Below are positions 1 to 11,300 of a DNA stretch of 64,000 nt, piece by piece. Under the pieces are notes generated by a model, which was not told where the DNA came from, did no database searches, and was given only the letters and a program-made list of their open reading frames with translations. Each line of letters opens with the position of its first letter. Position 1 is the stretch's first letter. The translations under genes were made by a program, and so were the position numbers. Origin of the DNA: Pseudomonadota bacterium (GTDB taxonomy: Bacteria > Desulfobacterota > Desulfobulbia > Desulfobulbales > SURF-16); NCBI GenBank assembly GCA_018816555.1, contig JAHIVT010000086.1, forward strand, positions 62,001 to 126,000. Direction: 5' to 3'.

Positions 1-1677
1 CGTCAGCACCTGATCACCGGCATGGTGACCCAGGTGGTCATTGACCCATTTCAGATTGTTCACATCGGCATACATCAGGAAGACATTGCCCTCCCGGCGT
101 TTGGCCACCTGCAGCTGTTTGGTGGCCATGGTCATGAAACCGCGCCGGTTGAGCAGGGAGGTCAGTTCATCGGTGATGGCGATTTCCCGCAGTTTGGCTT
201 CACTCTGCCGCAGGGCCATTTCCATTTTTTTGCGCCTGGAGATATTGATAGCCAGGCAGACGATGCCGTAAATATCTCCCTTGCTGTTCTTCATCGGCGA
301 GGCGCTGAAATGGACCGGGATTTCCCTTCCCCATTTCGTCAGGTAGATCAGCTCGCATTCCCTGAGAATTTCCCCTTCATCCAGGTTGCTGAAAGGGCAG
401 CCTGCCACTGCTTCATCATTTTTCAGGATGAATTCCAGCGGTTTGCCGGTCAACTCTTGTTTCTCATAGCCAAGCATGACGATGGTGGAGTTGTTGATGG
501 TCTCGATCTTGCCGTCCCGGCCCAGGACAATGAGGCTCTCCTGCATGGAACTGAGAATGGTGTTGAAATAATCCCGGGAAATGGTGGTCTCCTGCAGATT
601 CCTGGTCATGATATTGAAAGAGCCGATCAATTTGCCGATCTCGTCCCGTGATTTGATGTCGATGATTTCATTGAGATTTCCCTGGGCAATGGCCTTTGCC
701 GCCCGGGTGAGCCTGGCCAGGGGCATGGTGATGCCGTTTGCCAGTAGATAGGAGAGAATACTGGCCAGTACGAAGAAGATGACGAACAGGATAATAAAGC
801 TGACCCGCAGCTTTTTCACCTGCTGCATGAATTCCTCATGGGGTAGAACCGCCATGACCGTCCATTGCAGCTCCGGAATGGAGGTTGTGGCGACAAAGGA
901 ATCAACGTCCCGCACATTGGCGCGCTGAAAGTATGGTATACGGCCAGGATCTTGCGGGGGAAGAAAAACCGCGAACTCTTTTTCATCCTTTGCACGGCTG
1001 ATGCTGATCTGCTCTGCCGATGCGTGGGTAGATGGGTTAGTAATGGTCATGATATTGCCGACCCCGTCACTTACCAGGAGATAACCGGCAGCGCTGAACC
1101 TGATATCAGCCAGGCTCGCTGCAATTTTCCGGTAGGGCAGGGTAGCCAGCAGCAGACCGGCAAATCGGTCCTCAAAATACTGGTGCTTGGCAATGGCCAG
1201 CCGCAGCACCGGCTCTTTGGTCTGCTGCATCGGCTCATTCTGAAAGATGAGAACCTTGTTCGGATGGGCAAGGCTTTCGGAGAAAAAAGAGCTGTCGCTG
1301 TAATCAGCAACATTCTGGGCAATTTCACCGTCGGTTACCCGCAATTCTTCGATACCCTGCCGGTTGATGAAACTGAGATTGGAAAAACTGCTGTGGAATC
1401 CGGCCAGGTATGAAGCAAGGGCGGCTTCCCGGAAGTTGATGGAATAATTGATCACCTCCGGACCATCGGCAATACGTTCCAGCAGGTCAGACTTGTTTTT
1501 AATAGAGCTGTTGATGGTTTGCACGGCATGCCGGGTAATGAATTCAAGGTATTGTTTCTGGCTGTTTTCCAGGGTGTTGATCAGATAAAAATAGGAAACA
1601 TTGGCCAGCAGAAGGTTGGTGAGCAGAATAATACCGGTGTGGGAGAGAAGAAGGGTAATTTTGAGGGAACGAAACAT
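1..1677 (-). CDS. Membrane diguanylate cyclase, dCache-HAMP-PAS-GGDEF, 3' end cut by window
   Basis: Read on the minus strand from ATG at 1677, the frame stays open to base 1 (559 codons), so the C-terminus lies outside the window. A first membrane segment (about residues 8-27) is followed by a periplasmic region of about 240 residues with dCache features, a second membrane segment (about 285-305), a HAMP linker, a PAS domain (about 360-480) and the start of a GGDEF domain. The GGDEF start shows ITDELTSLLNRRGF and then NNLKWVNDHLGH, the substrate-binding lead-in. The GGDEF signature itself would fall beyond base 1, so activity cannot be judged. The family makes cyclic-di-GMP at the inner membrane in response to a periplasmic ligand. 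It lies 108 bases downstream of a binding-protein gene on the same strand, suggesting an operon. No strong ribosome-binding site is visible at this ATG. Confidence 0.85.
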   Translation of the reverse strand, partial: MFRSLKITLLLSHTGIILLTNLLLANVSYFYLINTLENSQKQYLEFITRHAVQTINSSIKNKSDLLERIADGPEVINYSINFREAALASYLAGFHSSFSNLSFINRQGIEELRVTDGEIAQNVADYSDSSFFSESLAHPNKVLIFQNEPMQQTKEPVLRLAIAKHQYFEDRFAGLLLATLPYRKIAASLADIRFSAAGYLLVSDGVGNIMTITNPSTHASAEQISISRAKDEKEFAVFLPPQDPGRIPYFQRANVRDVDSFVATTSIPELQWTVMAVLPHEEFMQQVKKLRVSFIILFVIFFVLASILSYLLANGITMPLARLTRAAKAIAQGNLNEIIDIKSRDEIGKLIGSFNIMTRNLQETTISRDYFNTILSSMQESLIVLGRDGKIETINNSTIVMLGYEKQELTGKPLEFILKNDEAVAGCPFSNLDEGEILRECELIYLTKWGREIPVHFSASPMKNSKGDIYGIVCLAINISRRKKMEMALRQSEAKLREIAITDELTSLLNRRGFMTMATKQLQVAKRREGNVFLMYADVNNLKWVNDHLGHHAGDQVLT

Positions 1678-1785
1678 GATGAGCCGTTAAATGGAGTAAT
1701 GGCCGAAAGCAGGATTAGGGAAACCGGCAGGCTGAACAGGGCGTGGGGTGCCGCGGCATGATTTGGTGAGACTGTCTCGCATATT

Positions 1786-2634
1786 TTACCGTTTTGTTAA
1801 GGCTGAAAATGCGCCATGGTCAGCCATGATCTTCTCGGCCGCCGGGCTGTAAAGAAAATCGATAAAGTTTTTCACCTCCCGGCCATGTTCATTTTTCCAT
1901 ACCAGACCGAGTGGCGCAACGAGTTTGTACGCTCCTTTTGTCACGTTATCCCGATCCGGCGAGACGTTTTCAAACTGCAGAACAACGATGTCAGGCTGGT
2001 TACCGGCCTCGGCCAGGCTCGCGTAGCCGATGGTGTTCTTGTAGCGGTTGATTGCGGCAACGTTTTCCGGCGTTGTATAGAGGGTCTGTCCCACCGGTTT
2101 GTCGATGGCGTTGAATGCCGGAATGTATTTTTCGATAACGGAACGCGATGAGTCACCCTTTTCCCGGTTGGCCACGTAAATTTTTCCATGGGGGCCGCCC
2201 AGTTCGCTCCACAGGGTGATGGCACCCGAGAAGATGCCCACAGCCTGCTGAGCGGTGATGCTCCTCACTCCCTTCACGCTGCTGTTGACCAGGAAAATCA
2301 CTGGAGAGTCGGCAAAAAGAAGATAGTCAAGGTTGAGTTCCTTCTCTTTTTCCTTTAAAGGGCGGGCCACCCGGCCCAGATCGCATTTGCCGCCCGCCGT
2401 GGCCTTGACCCCGCCGCCGCTGCCGATGGAATCCGGCACGTCAATGCTCATGTTCGGATGGGATTGTTCATAGGCTGCAGCCAGATGACGCAGAAGATTC
2501 TGGCTGTCGCCGGAGCCGCAGATGACCAGCGTCTTCTTTGCCGTGCCTGGTTCGCCATCGTTGGCGGACTTACTGTTGGTTGCTGTGCCCAGCAGGAGGA
2601 ACAGAGAGGCCATAAGCAGCCATGCATTTTTCAT
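1786..2634 (-). CDS. PstS-like periplasmic substrate-binding protein
   Basis: An ABC-type periplasmic binding protein of the phosphate/PstS-like superfamily. The product (282 aa) starts with a signal peptide (MKNAWLLMASLFLLLGTAT), then a VICGSGDS strand and an IGSGGGVKA glycine loop typical of anion-binding members, and later KGDSSRSVIEKYIP. The start at 2634 is chosen because GGAG lies about 10 bases upstream and the signal peptide begins there; the frame stays open 26 codons further upstream without a signal-like start. No permease or ATPase gene is adjacent. The next gene downstream is a Cache-sensing diguanylate cyclase, so the protein may serve as a ligand-presenting sensor partner rather than in uptake; that role is inference. 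Ligand unknown. Confidence 0.8.
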   Translation of the reverse strand: MKNAWLLMASLFLLLGTATNSKSANDGEPGTAKKTLVICGSGDSQNLLRHLAAAYEQSHPNMSIDVPDSIGSGGGVKATAGGKCDLGRVARPLKEKEKELNLDYLLFADSPVIFLVNSSVKGVRSITAQQAVGIFSGAITLWSELGGPHGKIYVANREKGDSSRSVIEKYIPAFNAIDKPVGQTLYTTPENVAAINRYKNTIGYASLAEAGNQPDIVVLQFENVSPDRDNVTKGAYKLVAPLGLVWKNEHGREVKNFIDFLYSPAAEKIMADHGAFSALTKR

Positions 2635-3089
2635 ACTGATGGTTCTCCGCTGTTTTGCAGAAGGGAAAATACCTGGATCGTTATTCAATAACAGGAAGAG
2701 CTGTTTTGTCAAGTATTAGTGGTCAGGCAAATCGAATGCGGCGGATTGTCAGTCGTTATGAAGTTGTGATGTGCTATTTGTGTAAAATGTTTCATTTTTT
2801 TTAGAGAGAGCAACTTGATTTCCGTTGCCTGATCACCTGGTGCGGATAGACAAATCATGTGTGGAAAAAAACGACATTGTAGCAAAGTTTGTGATATGAT
2901 TTTTCATGTCTTGGATCGCCTTGTGCAAGTACCTTGTCGAATATATCCAGGTCCTAATTTATTATTTAACAATGCGATCAGGAAATCTGCCGGGTTGAGG
3001 AGATTTCCCGGGATCGTCTCTCTGTCTGCCGGATTATCCCAGGTGCCGACAAATACAGAGCAGAGTATGTCTTTTTGATCGGTTAACAG
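2635..3089. other. Intergenic region between divergent signalling genes
   Basis: This 455-base stretch separates the minus-strand binding-protein gene from the plus-strand hybrid kinase. It is AT-rich from about 2750 to 2900 and must hold promoters for both directions, but I saw no convincing -35/-10 pair, operator palindrome or small gene in it. Confidence 0.4.
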
Positions 3090-6000
3090 ATGACCAGAGT
3101 GACTGAAGTGAAGAAGCTTGGGCTGGGCAGCGCCATAGCGGCGGTGTTGATCGTCGGGGTGCTTCTGGCCTGGTGGTCGGTGCAGGCGGCTGACCGCCGC
3201 ATGCGTGAAGACCTGCTCCGCCATACCCGTCTGGTGGCCCAGGCAATCGACGTGCGCCGGGTCAAGGCGCTGTCCGGAACCGAGACCGACCTGGCCTTGC
3301 CTGAATACCAGCGGTTCAAACAACAGCTGATCGCCACCCTGACGGTCTTCCCACGCTGCCGCTTTCTTTATCTGATGGGCCGCAGGCCGGACGGCAAGGT
3401 TTTTTTCTATGCGGATTCGGAACCAGCCGGTTCTGCCGATGAATCCCCTGCCGGGCAGATTTATGAGGAGATCTCCCCTTATTATCTCCGGGTTTTTGAT
3501 ACCGGGGTGGAGGGAGCCGTTGGCCCGGTTACCGACCGCTGGGGAACATGGGTGACCTCGCTGATCCCTCTCACCGATCCGGACACCGGTGATCTGCTTG
3601 CGGTGCTGGGCATGGATATTGATGCCCGCGACTGGCAGTGGGAGACGGTGAGGGCCGGTTTTTTCCCTCTGCTGGTCACCGTGGTCCTGGTGGCACTTCT
3701 TCTGGCCGGCAATGCGGTGCTGGCATGGCGCGGTCGGCTGGGGGGCAGATATGGCAATGGGTTGCGCCATGCCGAAGCGGTGCTGGCTGGAATCATCGGC
3801 CTGACGCTGACCCTGGCAGCGGCCCTAGCTGATGATCAGGCGAAGGACCGCAGTCATGTCGAGAGGTTTTCCCCGCTGGTGAGCAGCCAAACCAGCCGTG
3901 TTGCAGCGGTCTTCGAGGCACTGGGCGATATTGAGCTGGAAGGCCTGGCTCGCTTCATCTCATCCAGCCGGCAGGTGAATAAACAGGAGTTCGGCGCATT
4001 TACTGAATACCTGGTGAGGAAAAACACCATCCAGGCCTGGGAATGGATCCCTGTGGTCCCCGCAGAGGAAAAGGACTTTTTCGAGCAGGAGAGGCGGCAG
4101 GAGGGCTTGCCTGATTACAGGATCTGGCAGAAGGATGCGGCAGGAAAACCCGCGCCGGCGGCAGGTCGGCAGTTCTATTATCCGGTTCTCTACGTGGCAC
4201 CATTGGCCGGCAATGAAAGTGTCCTGGGTTTTGACCTCGGTTCTGAACCGGTCCGCCGGTCAGCCCTGGAAGAGGCGGCGCGCAGCAGGTTGCCCACCTG
4301 CACCGATCCTATCTCCCTGGTGCAGGAGACAGACGGTCAGCAGGGTCTGCTGGTGTATCGGCCTGTTTATCCCGACAAAGAAACCGGCAGTCCTCAAGGT
4401 TTTGCCCTGGCCGTGCTGCACCTGGGGACTTTTTTGCAGAACGCCGTCGGTCCAAGCCTGGGCAAACCAGCCATATACCTGGATCTGTATCAACTGCGGG
4501 CAGGGGAACCGGCCCTGTTGCTTGCTTCAACATCAGCAGCAAAAAACAAGACGCCACTCACGGCACCGCTTCCCGTTGTCCGCCCTCTTTTCGTATTCGG
4601 TAAAACCTTTGCCGTGGTTGTCCGTCCGGGACCCGCCTTTACCGCACTCCATCCGGCTGGTCACGGCTGGATGACGGTTCTTGCCGGTCTGGTGATGACA
4701 GGAGCCATTGCCCTGGTCATCGGTTTTATCACCCACCGGCGGGAGGAACTGGAACTCCTGGTGCAGGAGCGCACCACCGCTCTCGTGGAAAGCGAGAGTC
4801 TTCAGCGTCTGCTCATCAATAATCTCGGCGCCGGGGTCATGATCATCGATGCCCGAACCCATGTGGTTGAACGGGTAAATCCCTGGGCTGCAAGACTTAT
4901 CGGCACCCCGGCCGAGGAGATTGTGGGACGGGTGTGCCATGGTTTTGTCTGCCCTTTCCTGCCGGAAAATTGCCCGGTAAAGAATTCCTGCCACAGCAGC
5001 GACAATATGGATCGGGTCATTCAGCGGCCTGATGGCAGCCAGGTGTCCATCATGACCTCGGTGCAACGCATCCGTATTCAAGGCCGGGAGAAGTTGCTGG
5101 AAACATTTGTCGATATCACCGATCGCAAGCGGGTGGAGGAGGGGATACGCCAGAGCAGAGAACTCCTGAACACCCTCATTGAGGCCATTCCCATTCCGGT
5201 GTTTTACAAGGATGTGCAGGGAGTTTATCTGGGCTGCAACACCTTGTTTGCCGAATTCCTGGGAAAGCCGACGGAGGCGATCGTCGGCAAGACTGCCTTT
5301 GATATTGCCCCTCACGACCTGGCCAACTGCTATCACCAGGCGGACCTTGATTTAATGGCAAGCGGTAAAACCCAGATTTACGAGGCAGCGGTTGTCCACG
5401 CCGATGGTTCCCGCCGGCAGATCATGTTCCACAAGGCGCCCTTTTTCAGCGCCGGGGACGATCTGCTCGGGCTTGTCGGGGCAATGCTGGACATCACCGA
5501 CCGCAAGCAGGCGGAGGATGAATTGCTCCATATGAACCGTCAGCTTGAGGTGGCCACTGTCAGAGCCAACGACATGGCTGTCAAGGCGGCGATGGCCAGT
5601 GCCGCCAAGAGCGAGTTTCTGGCCAATATGAGCCATGAGATCCGTACCCCAATGAACGGCGTAATCGGTATGACGGGACTGCTGCTGGAAACGGACCTGA
5701 GTGACGAACAGCGCCGCTACGCCGAGATTGTGCTTGCCAGCGCAGATTCGCTGCTCGGACTCATCAATGATATTCTGGATTTTTCCAAGATCGAGGCCGG
5801 GAAACTGGACCTGGAGATTCTGGATTTCGATCTGCATAATCTGCTGGATGACTTTGCCTCTTCAATGGCCTTGCGGGCCCACGATAAGGGGTTGGAGCTG
5901 CTCTGTTCCGCCGCTCCGGAAGTTCCCGCTTCTTTGCGGGGTGACCCGGGCCGCTTGCGCCAGATTCTGATTAATCTGATGGCTAATGCGATCAAATTCA

Positions 6001-7607
6001 CCCCTGCCGGAGAGGTGGCCATACGTGTTACCCTGCTCTCGGAAAGAGAGGGAGAGGTGCTGTTGCGCTTTGCGGTGCTTGACACCGGAATCGGCATTCC
6101 CAAGGATAAGATCGGCCTGCTTTTTGGCAAGTTCTCCCAGGTGGATGCCTCAACCACGCGCCAGTATGGCGGAAGCGGACTGGGACTGGCCATCTCCAAA
6201 CAGCTGGCCGAGATGATGCATGGTGAAGTGGGTGTTGTGAGCGAAGAGGGCCGGGGTTCGGAGTTCTGGTTCACCGCAAGACTGTCCAGGCAGTCGGAAG
6301 GGAAGCAGGCGGAATCGCCACCGGCCATGGACCTGCGCGGCCTGAGGGTTTTGATCGTGGATGATAATGCCGCCAGCCGCGAGATTCTTTCAACCCGTCT
6401 TGCCTCCTGGTTCATGCGTCCGGCCCAGACCAAGGACGGCCGGGAGGCTCTTGACATGCTGCATCAGGCGTTGGATGAAGGTGATCCCTTCCCTATCGCG
6501 GTAATTGACATGCAGATGCCATTCATGGACGGAGAGGAGCTGGGAAGGCTGATTAAGGCGGATGTGAGGTTGGCGGATACCCAACTGGTGATGTTGACCT
6601 CCCTTGGAACACGGGGTGACGCCAGGAGGTTTGAGGAGATCGGCTTTGCAGCTTATCTGACCAAGCCGGCCCGCCATCATGAATTATATACTGTTTTATC
6701 CGCTCTCCCGCGGTTTTTGCCGGATATCCATGATCAGCCGGGTGGAGGGCTGCTTCAGCAACGTCGGCCTATTGTGACCCGTTATTCGGCCCGGGAACTG
6801 CGGCACCTGTTTGCCGGTTCAGGTGCGCGGATTCTGGTGGTGGAGGATAACGCCACCAACCAGCAGGTGGCACTGGGCATCCTCGGTAGACTCGGTCTGC
6901 ATGCCGATGCCGTGGCCAATGGCGCTGAGGCGGTGAGGACATTGGAGACCATTCCCTATGACCTGGTGCTGATGGATGTGCAGATGCCGGTGATGGACGG
7001 TTATGAGGCAGCCCGGCAGATTCGCCGGCGTTCCGCCATTCTCAATCCGCGAATCCCCATCATCGCCATGACCGCCCACGCCATGCAGGGTGACCGGGAA
7101 AAATGTCTTGCCGCCGGTATGAACGACTATCTGGCCAAGCCCGTTTCCCCCCAGGACGTGGCCGAGAAACTTTACAGGTGGCTCGGTCCCGAGGGGGAAG
7201 TCAGAAGCAGGAGACAACAGGCAAGAGAATACGTTACATCTGCAGAAGGTAAATCAGCAGCTGTATTCGATCTGGAGGCCATGCTGAAGAGGCTGCTGGA
7301 GGACAAAGCCCTGGCGTGCATCGTCATAGAAGGTTTTCTGCAGGATATCCCCCAGCAGATGCAGGAGCTGAAAGAGGTGCTGGCAGGTGACGATGTTGCC
7401 ACTGCCGAACGCCAGGTACATACCATCAAGGGTGCGGCGGCCAGTGTCGGCGGGGAATGCATGCAGGCGGTGGCCCAGGAGATGGAAAAAGCCGGTAAGG
7501 CGGGGAACCTGGCCTTCATGCGGCAGCGGATGACTGCGTTGGAGGAGGAGTTCGACCGGTTGCGACAGGCCATGGAAAAAGAGATGGAAAAACTCACGGA
7601 ATTGTGA
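3090..7607 (+). CDS. Hybrid sensor histidine kinase: Cache-like, CHASE, PAS-PAS, HisKA, HATPase, REC-REC, HPt
   Basis: A 1505-aa membrane phosphorelay kinase. In order: TM (about 11-30), a Cache-like periplasmic domain to about 190, two TM segments (about 190-210 and 228-248), a CHASE-type extracellular domain (about 270-470), TM (about 525-548), two PAS domains (about 568-690 and 693-810), and a coiled linker. HisKA follows with phospho-acceptor His849 in [11 protein letters not shown]. The ATPase has N box [18 protein letters not shown] and [11 protein letters not shown]. Two receiver domains have acceptors Asp1140 and Asp1296, and an HPt domain has His1444 in [12 protein letters not shown]. 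All relay residues are present, so a full His-Asp-His relay is expected. The first PAS carries a cysteine cluster around residues 615-637. The first gene of a three-gene signalling operon. No clear ribosome-binding site precedes the ATG. Confidence 0.93.
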   Translation: MTRVTEVKKLGLGSAIAAVLIVGVLLAWWSVQAADRRMREDLLRHTRLVAQAIDVRRVKALSGTETDLALPEYQRFKQQLIATLTVFPRCRFLYLMGRRPDGKVFFYADSEPAGSADESPAGQIYEEISPYYLRVFDTGVEGAVGPVTDRWGTWVTSLIPLTDPDTGDLLAVLGMDIDARDWQWETVRAGFFPLLVTVVLVALLLAGNAVLAWRGRLGGRYGNGLRHAEAVLAGIIGLTLTLAAALADDQAKDRSHVERFSPLVSSQTSRVAAVFEALGDIELEGLARFISSSRQVNKQEFGAFTEYLVRKNTIQAWEWIPVVPAEEKDFFEQERRQEGLPDYRIWQKDAAGKPAPAAGRQFYYPVLYVAPLAGNESVLGFDLGSEPVRRSALEEAARSRLPTCTDPISLVQETDGQQGLLVYRPVYPDKETGSPQGFALAVLHLGTFLQNAVGPSLGKPAIYLDLYQLRAGEPALLLASTSAAKNKTPLTAPLPVVRPLFVFGKTFAVVVRPGPAFTALHPAGHGWMTVLAGLVMTGAIALVIGFITHRREELELLVQERTTALVESESLQRLLINNLGAGVMIIDARTHVVERVNPWAARLIGTPAEEIVGRVCHGFVCPFLPENCPVKNSCHSSDNMDRVIQRPDGSQVSIMTSVQRIRIQGREKLLETFVDITDRKRVEEGIRQSRELLNTLIEAIPIPVFYKDVQGVYLGCNTLFAEFLGKPTEAIVGKTAFDIAPHDLANCYHQADLDLMASGKTQIYEAAVVHADGSRRQIMFHKAPFFSAGDDLLGLVGAMLDITDRKQAEDELLHMNRQLEVATVRANDMAVKAAMASAAKSEFLANMSHEIRTPMNGVIGMTGLLLETDLSDEQRRYAEIVLASADSLLGLINDILDFSKIEAGKLDLEILDFDLHNLLDDFASSMALRAHDKGLELLCSAAPEVPASLRGDPGRLRQILINLMANAIKFTPAGEVAIRVTLLSEREGEVLLRFAVLDTGIGIPKDKIGLLFGKFSQVDASTTRQYGGSGLGLAISKQLAEMMHGEVGVVSEEGRGSEFWFTARLSRQSEGKQAESPPAMDLRGLRVLIVDDNAASREILSTRLASWFMRPAQTKDGREALDMLHQALDEGDPFPIAVIDMQMPFMDGEELGRLIKADVRLADTQLVMLTSLGTRGDARRFEEIGFAAYLTKPARHHELYTVLSALPRFLPDIHDQPGGGLLQQRRPIVTRYSARELRHLFAGSGARILVVEDNATNQQVALGILGRLGLHADAVANGAEAVRTLETIPYDLVLMDVQMPVMDGYEAARQIRRRSAILNPRIPIIAMTAHAMQGDREKCLAAGMNDYLAKPVSPQDVAEKLYRWLGPEGEVRSRRQQAREYVTSAEGKSAAVFDLEAMLKRLLEDKALACIVIEGFLQDIPQQMQELKEVLAGDDVATAERQVHTIKGAAASVGGECMQAVAQEMEKAGKAGNLAFMRQRMTALEEEFDRLRQAMEKEMEKLTEL

Positions 7608-7690
7608 AAGACGCCGAGGATCCGGAGGGCGCCGGTGCTGTCTCTCCACAGGTTTGCCGGCCGGAACATAGATCAGGCAAGGAGAACGCC

Positions 7691-8314
7691 ATGCGTATTT
7701 TGATCGCTGAAGACGACTTGACGTCACGCTTCATGCTGTCCGCCGTGTTGAAAAAAGATGGACATGAGGTGGTGGAAACCACCAATGGGCCGCAAGCCCT
7801 GGACACCCTGCTGAAATCCGACGCGCCGCGACTGGCCATTCTCGACTGGATGATGCCCGGCATGGACGGGCTTGAAGTGGTACGCCGGATCCGTGCCATG
7901 CCATCCCTGTTGCCGCCCTATATCATCATCCTGACCACCAGGGGAGGAAAGGCGGATGTCATCGCCGGACTCGATGCCGGGGCGGATGACTATCTGGCCA
8001 AGCCGTTTGATCCCGGAGAACTCCGGGCCAGGATCGAGGTGGGCCGACGCATGATCCGGATGCAGGAAAGATTGACCGCACAGATGCAGGAACTGCGCGA
8101 AGCCGTGGACCACATCAAAACCCTGCAGGGCATCATACCCATCTGTTCGTTCTGCAAGAAGATCCGTGACGATGAGGGCTACTGGGACCAGGTTGAGGCC
8201 TATTTCAGCCGACATTCCGAGGCCCGGTTCAGCCACGGTATCTGTCCCGAGTGCCTGCAAAAGAACTACCCTGAATGTGCAGACGATGTTGATGGCCAAG
8301 AGGGGCCGACATGA
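7691..8314 (+). CDS. Response regulator with receiver domain and C-terminal CxxC tail
   Basis: A 207-aa protein with an N-terminal receiver domain: acidic pair EDD near residue 8, phospho-acceptor Asp52 in ILDWMMPGMDG, and Lys in YLAKPFDPGEL. A short coiled linker leads to a C-terminal module with ICSFCKKIRDDEGYW and, about 40 residues later, CPECL, which looks like a zinc-binding knuckle. There is no DNA-binding or enzymatic output domain. The start at 7691 has AAGGAG six bases upstream; the frame stays open upstream without one. The last bases overlap the next kinase gene by ATGA, so the two are translationally coupled. The protein probably shuttles phosphoryl groups between the flanking hybrid kinases or carries their output. 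A second protein with the same tail lies at 60874-61455. Confidence 0.9.
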   Translation: MRILIAEDDLTSRFMLSAVLKKDGHEVVETTNGPQALDTLLKSDAPRLAILDWMMPGMDGLEVVRRIRAMPSLLPPYIIILTTRGGKADVIAGLDAGADDYLAKPFDPGELRARIEVGRRMIRMQERLTAQMQELREAVDHIKTLQGIIPICSFCKKIRDDEGYWDQVEAYFSRHSEARFSHGICPECLQKNYPECADDVDGQEGPT

Positions 8315-11300
8315 AAATACCCACATCTGACCAGCCGACGGCACGGGCGGTGGTGGTCAACGATGACGTGACTCAGCTCAATGTGCTGGCCGGCCTGTTG
8401 CGCAGGGAAGGGCTTGATGTTCGGACATTCCAAAGCGCGGAGGCTGCCCTTGTCGCCATGGACCGTGACCGGCTGGTTGAGCTCATTGTCACCGACCTTT
8501 ACATGCAGGGTATCGACGGCTGGCGTTTCTGCCGTCTGCTCCGCTCCCCTGAATACCAATTCTGCAATCATATTCCGATTCTGGTCGTTTCAGCCACCTT
8601 TGCCGGTGAAGAGGCCTCCCGCATCACCGAGGAACTGGGCGCCAACGCCTTCCTGCCCTCACCGGTGGACGGCACTCGGTTTCTTGCCCAGGTGCGGGGA
8701 CTTCTCTCAGGCAGTTTGCCGCGTCCCGTTCGCCGGGTTTTGATTGTGGAGGACAGCAAGACCCTGGCCAATGCCCTGCAGAAGGTTTTTACGACCCATG
8801 GTTACCTGGCCGATACGGCATTTACCGCTCGGGCTGCGGCAGAAGCCTTCAGCCGCGAGGTTTATGACATTGCCCTGCTGGACTATCATCTGCCTGATGC
8901 CAAGGGGGACAGGCTGCTGGCGGATTTTTGCCACGGGCGGCCCGATTGCGTCTGCATCATGATGACCACCGATCCCAGTCCGGAACTGGCCCTGGCCTGG
9001 ATGAAGCAGGGTGCGGCAGCCTATCTGCGCAAACCCTTTGACCCGGAGTATCTTATTGAAGTCTGCGCCCGGACCTGCCGGGAAAGATCCCTGCTGCGGG
9101 TGGAAGATCTGCTGGAAAAAAGAAGCCGCGAACTGCGGGAGGCCGAATGCCGCTATCGCGTTTTCTTTGATCAGGGGCCGGACGGAGTGGTGATCCTCAA
9201 TCCGGAAACCGCACAGCCGCTTGAGTTCAATGAACAGGTCTGCCGGCAGCTGGGCTATTCCCGGCAGGAGTTTGCCCGGCTGAGCCTTGCCGATATCGAG
9301 GCTGCGGAAACGGCCGAACAGACCCGGGCTCACATCCGCCGGGTGATGCAAGAGGGAAGCGACTCGTTTGATACCATGCAGCGCACCAAGCAGGGTGAAA
9401 TCAGACATGTGCACGTAACGGCCCAGGTGCTTGATGTGGCAGGCCGCCCCGTCTACCACTGCATCTGGCGGGACATTACCGCACGCAAGCGGGCAACGGA
9501 GATGCTGCGGCTCAGCGAGAAGCGAGTCAGGGCCAAGCTTGACGCCATTCTGTTGCCGGAAGGAGATATCGGCCTGCTTGATTTGCGCGATATCCTGGAT
9601 GTGCAGGCGATCCAGGAGCTGATGAACGATTTTTATAAACTGACCCATATCGGCGTCGGCATTGTCGATCTGCGCGGCAAGGTGCTGGTGGCCACCGGCT
9701 GGCAGGATATCTGCCTCAAGTTTCACCGCCTCCATCTTGAAACCCGAAGAAACTGTATTGAAAGCGACACGGAGCTGTCCGCCGGGGTGCCGGCCGGCAC
9801 ATTCAGGATCTACAAATGCAAAAACAACATGTGGGATATTGTCACGCCGATCACCGTGGGGGACAGGCACATGGGCAACCTGTTTCTCGGCCAGTTCCTC
9901 TTTAGCGAAGACAGGCCGGATCGCGAAACCTTTGCAGCCCAGGCCAGGCTATACGGGTTTGCTGAGGATGAGTACCTGGCTGCCCTGGAGCGGGTGCCGC
10001 GCTGGAGCCGGGACACCGTCAACACCATCATGAATTTCTACGCCTGTTTCACCACCCTGCTTTCAACCCTGAGCTACAGCAACATCAAGCTGGCCCGCGC
10101 CATGGAAGAGCGCAGGTTGGCCGAGGCGGCGCTGCGGGAAAGCGAGGCCCGGCTGGCCAAATCCAACCAGCTCATGGCCGGGGTGCTGGAACATACCCAT
10201 ATGATGGCGGCTTACCTTGACGTTCGGTTCAATTTTATCTGGGTCAATCGCGCCTATGCGGCGACATGCCGCCACGATCCTGCCTTTTTCCCGGGCAAGA
10301 ACCACTTTGATCTCTATCCCCACGCAGAGAACCATGCGATTTTTCAGCAGGTCGTGGATACGGGGGAACCCTTTTTCGTGGCGGCAAAACCTTTCGAGTT
10401 CCCCGATCAACCCCAGCGCGTGACCTATTGGGACTGGAGTCTGATCCCCACCAAGGATTCGACCGGTAAAACCGCGGGACTTGTTTTTACCCTGGCCGAG
10501 GTCACCAGCCGCGTCAGAGCCGAGGAAGAGCTGCGCCAAAGCGCCAGGGAACTGCAGTGGCTCTTCAAGAGTATGATCAACGCTTTTGTTATTTTTGAGT
10601 CTGTTTTTGACGCCGATAACAATTTCATCAGTTATCGGTTTGTCTACATTAATGACGCATATGAACGCATCACCGGGGTGAAGAACGAGGAGGTTAAGGG
10701 CAGGACGGTCCATGAGGTATGGCCCGAAACCGAACCGGAATGGATCAGGAAGTATGGTGAGGTCGCGGTTTCCGGTGTTTCCCAGTCCTTTGATATGTAT
10801 CATGATCCGACCAGGAAACTTTATCATTGTAATGTCTATCGGCCGTGGGATACCAGGGATCGCTTCTGCGTAATTTTCGAAGACATTACCGAACGCAAGA
10901 AAGCGGAGTCGGAACGGGAACGGCTGCTTTCGGCCATTGAACAGTCCGGCGAGATCATCGTCATCACCGACCCCGCTGGGATCATCCAGTATGTCAACCC
11001 GGCCTTTGAACGGACAACGGGCTACAGCCGCGACGAGGTTGTCGGCCGTAACCCGCGTATTCTCAAGAGCGGCAAGCAGGATGCGGCCTTTTATGAGCAA
11101 ATGTGGCGTGAGATATCCGGCGGCCGTAACTGGCAGGGGCGTTTCGTTAATAAACGTAAGGACGGCACGCTCTTTACCGAGGAGGCCACCATCTCGCCGG
11201 TGCGGGATACAGGGGGGCGGATCATCAACTACGTGGCCGTCAAACGCGACATTACCGAGCATCTGCGCAGCCACGAGGAGAAAGTCAAACTGGAGGCCCA

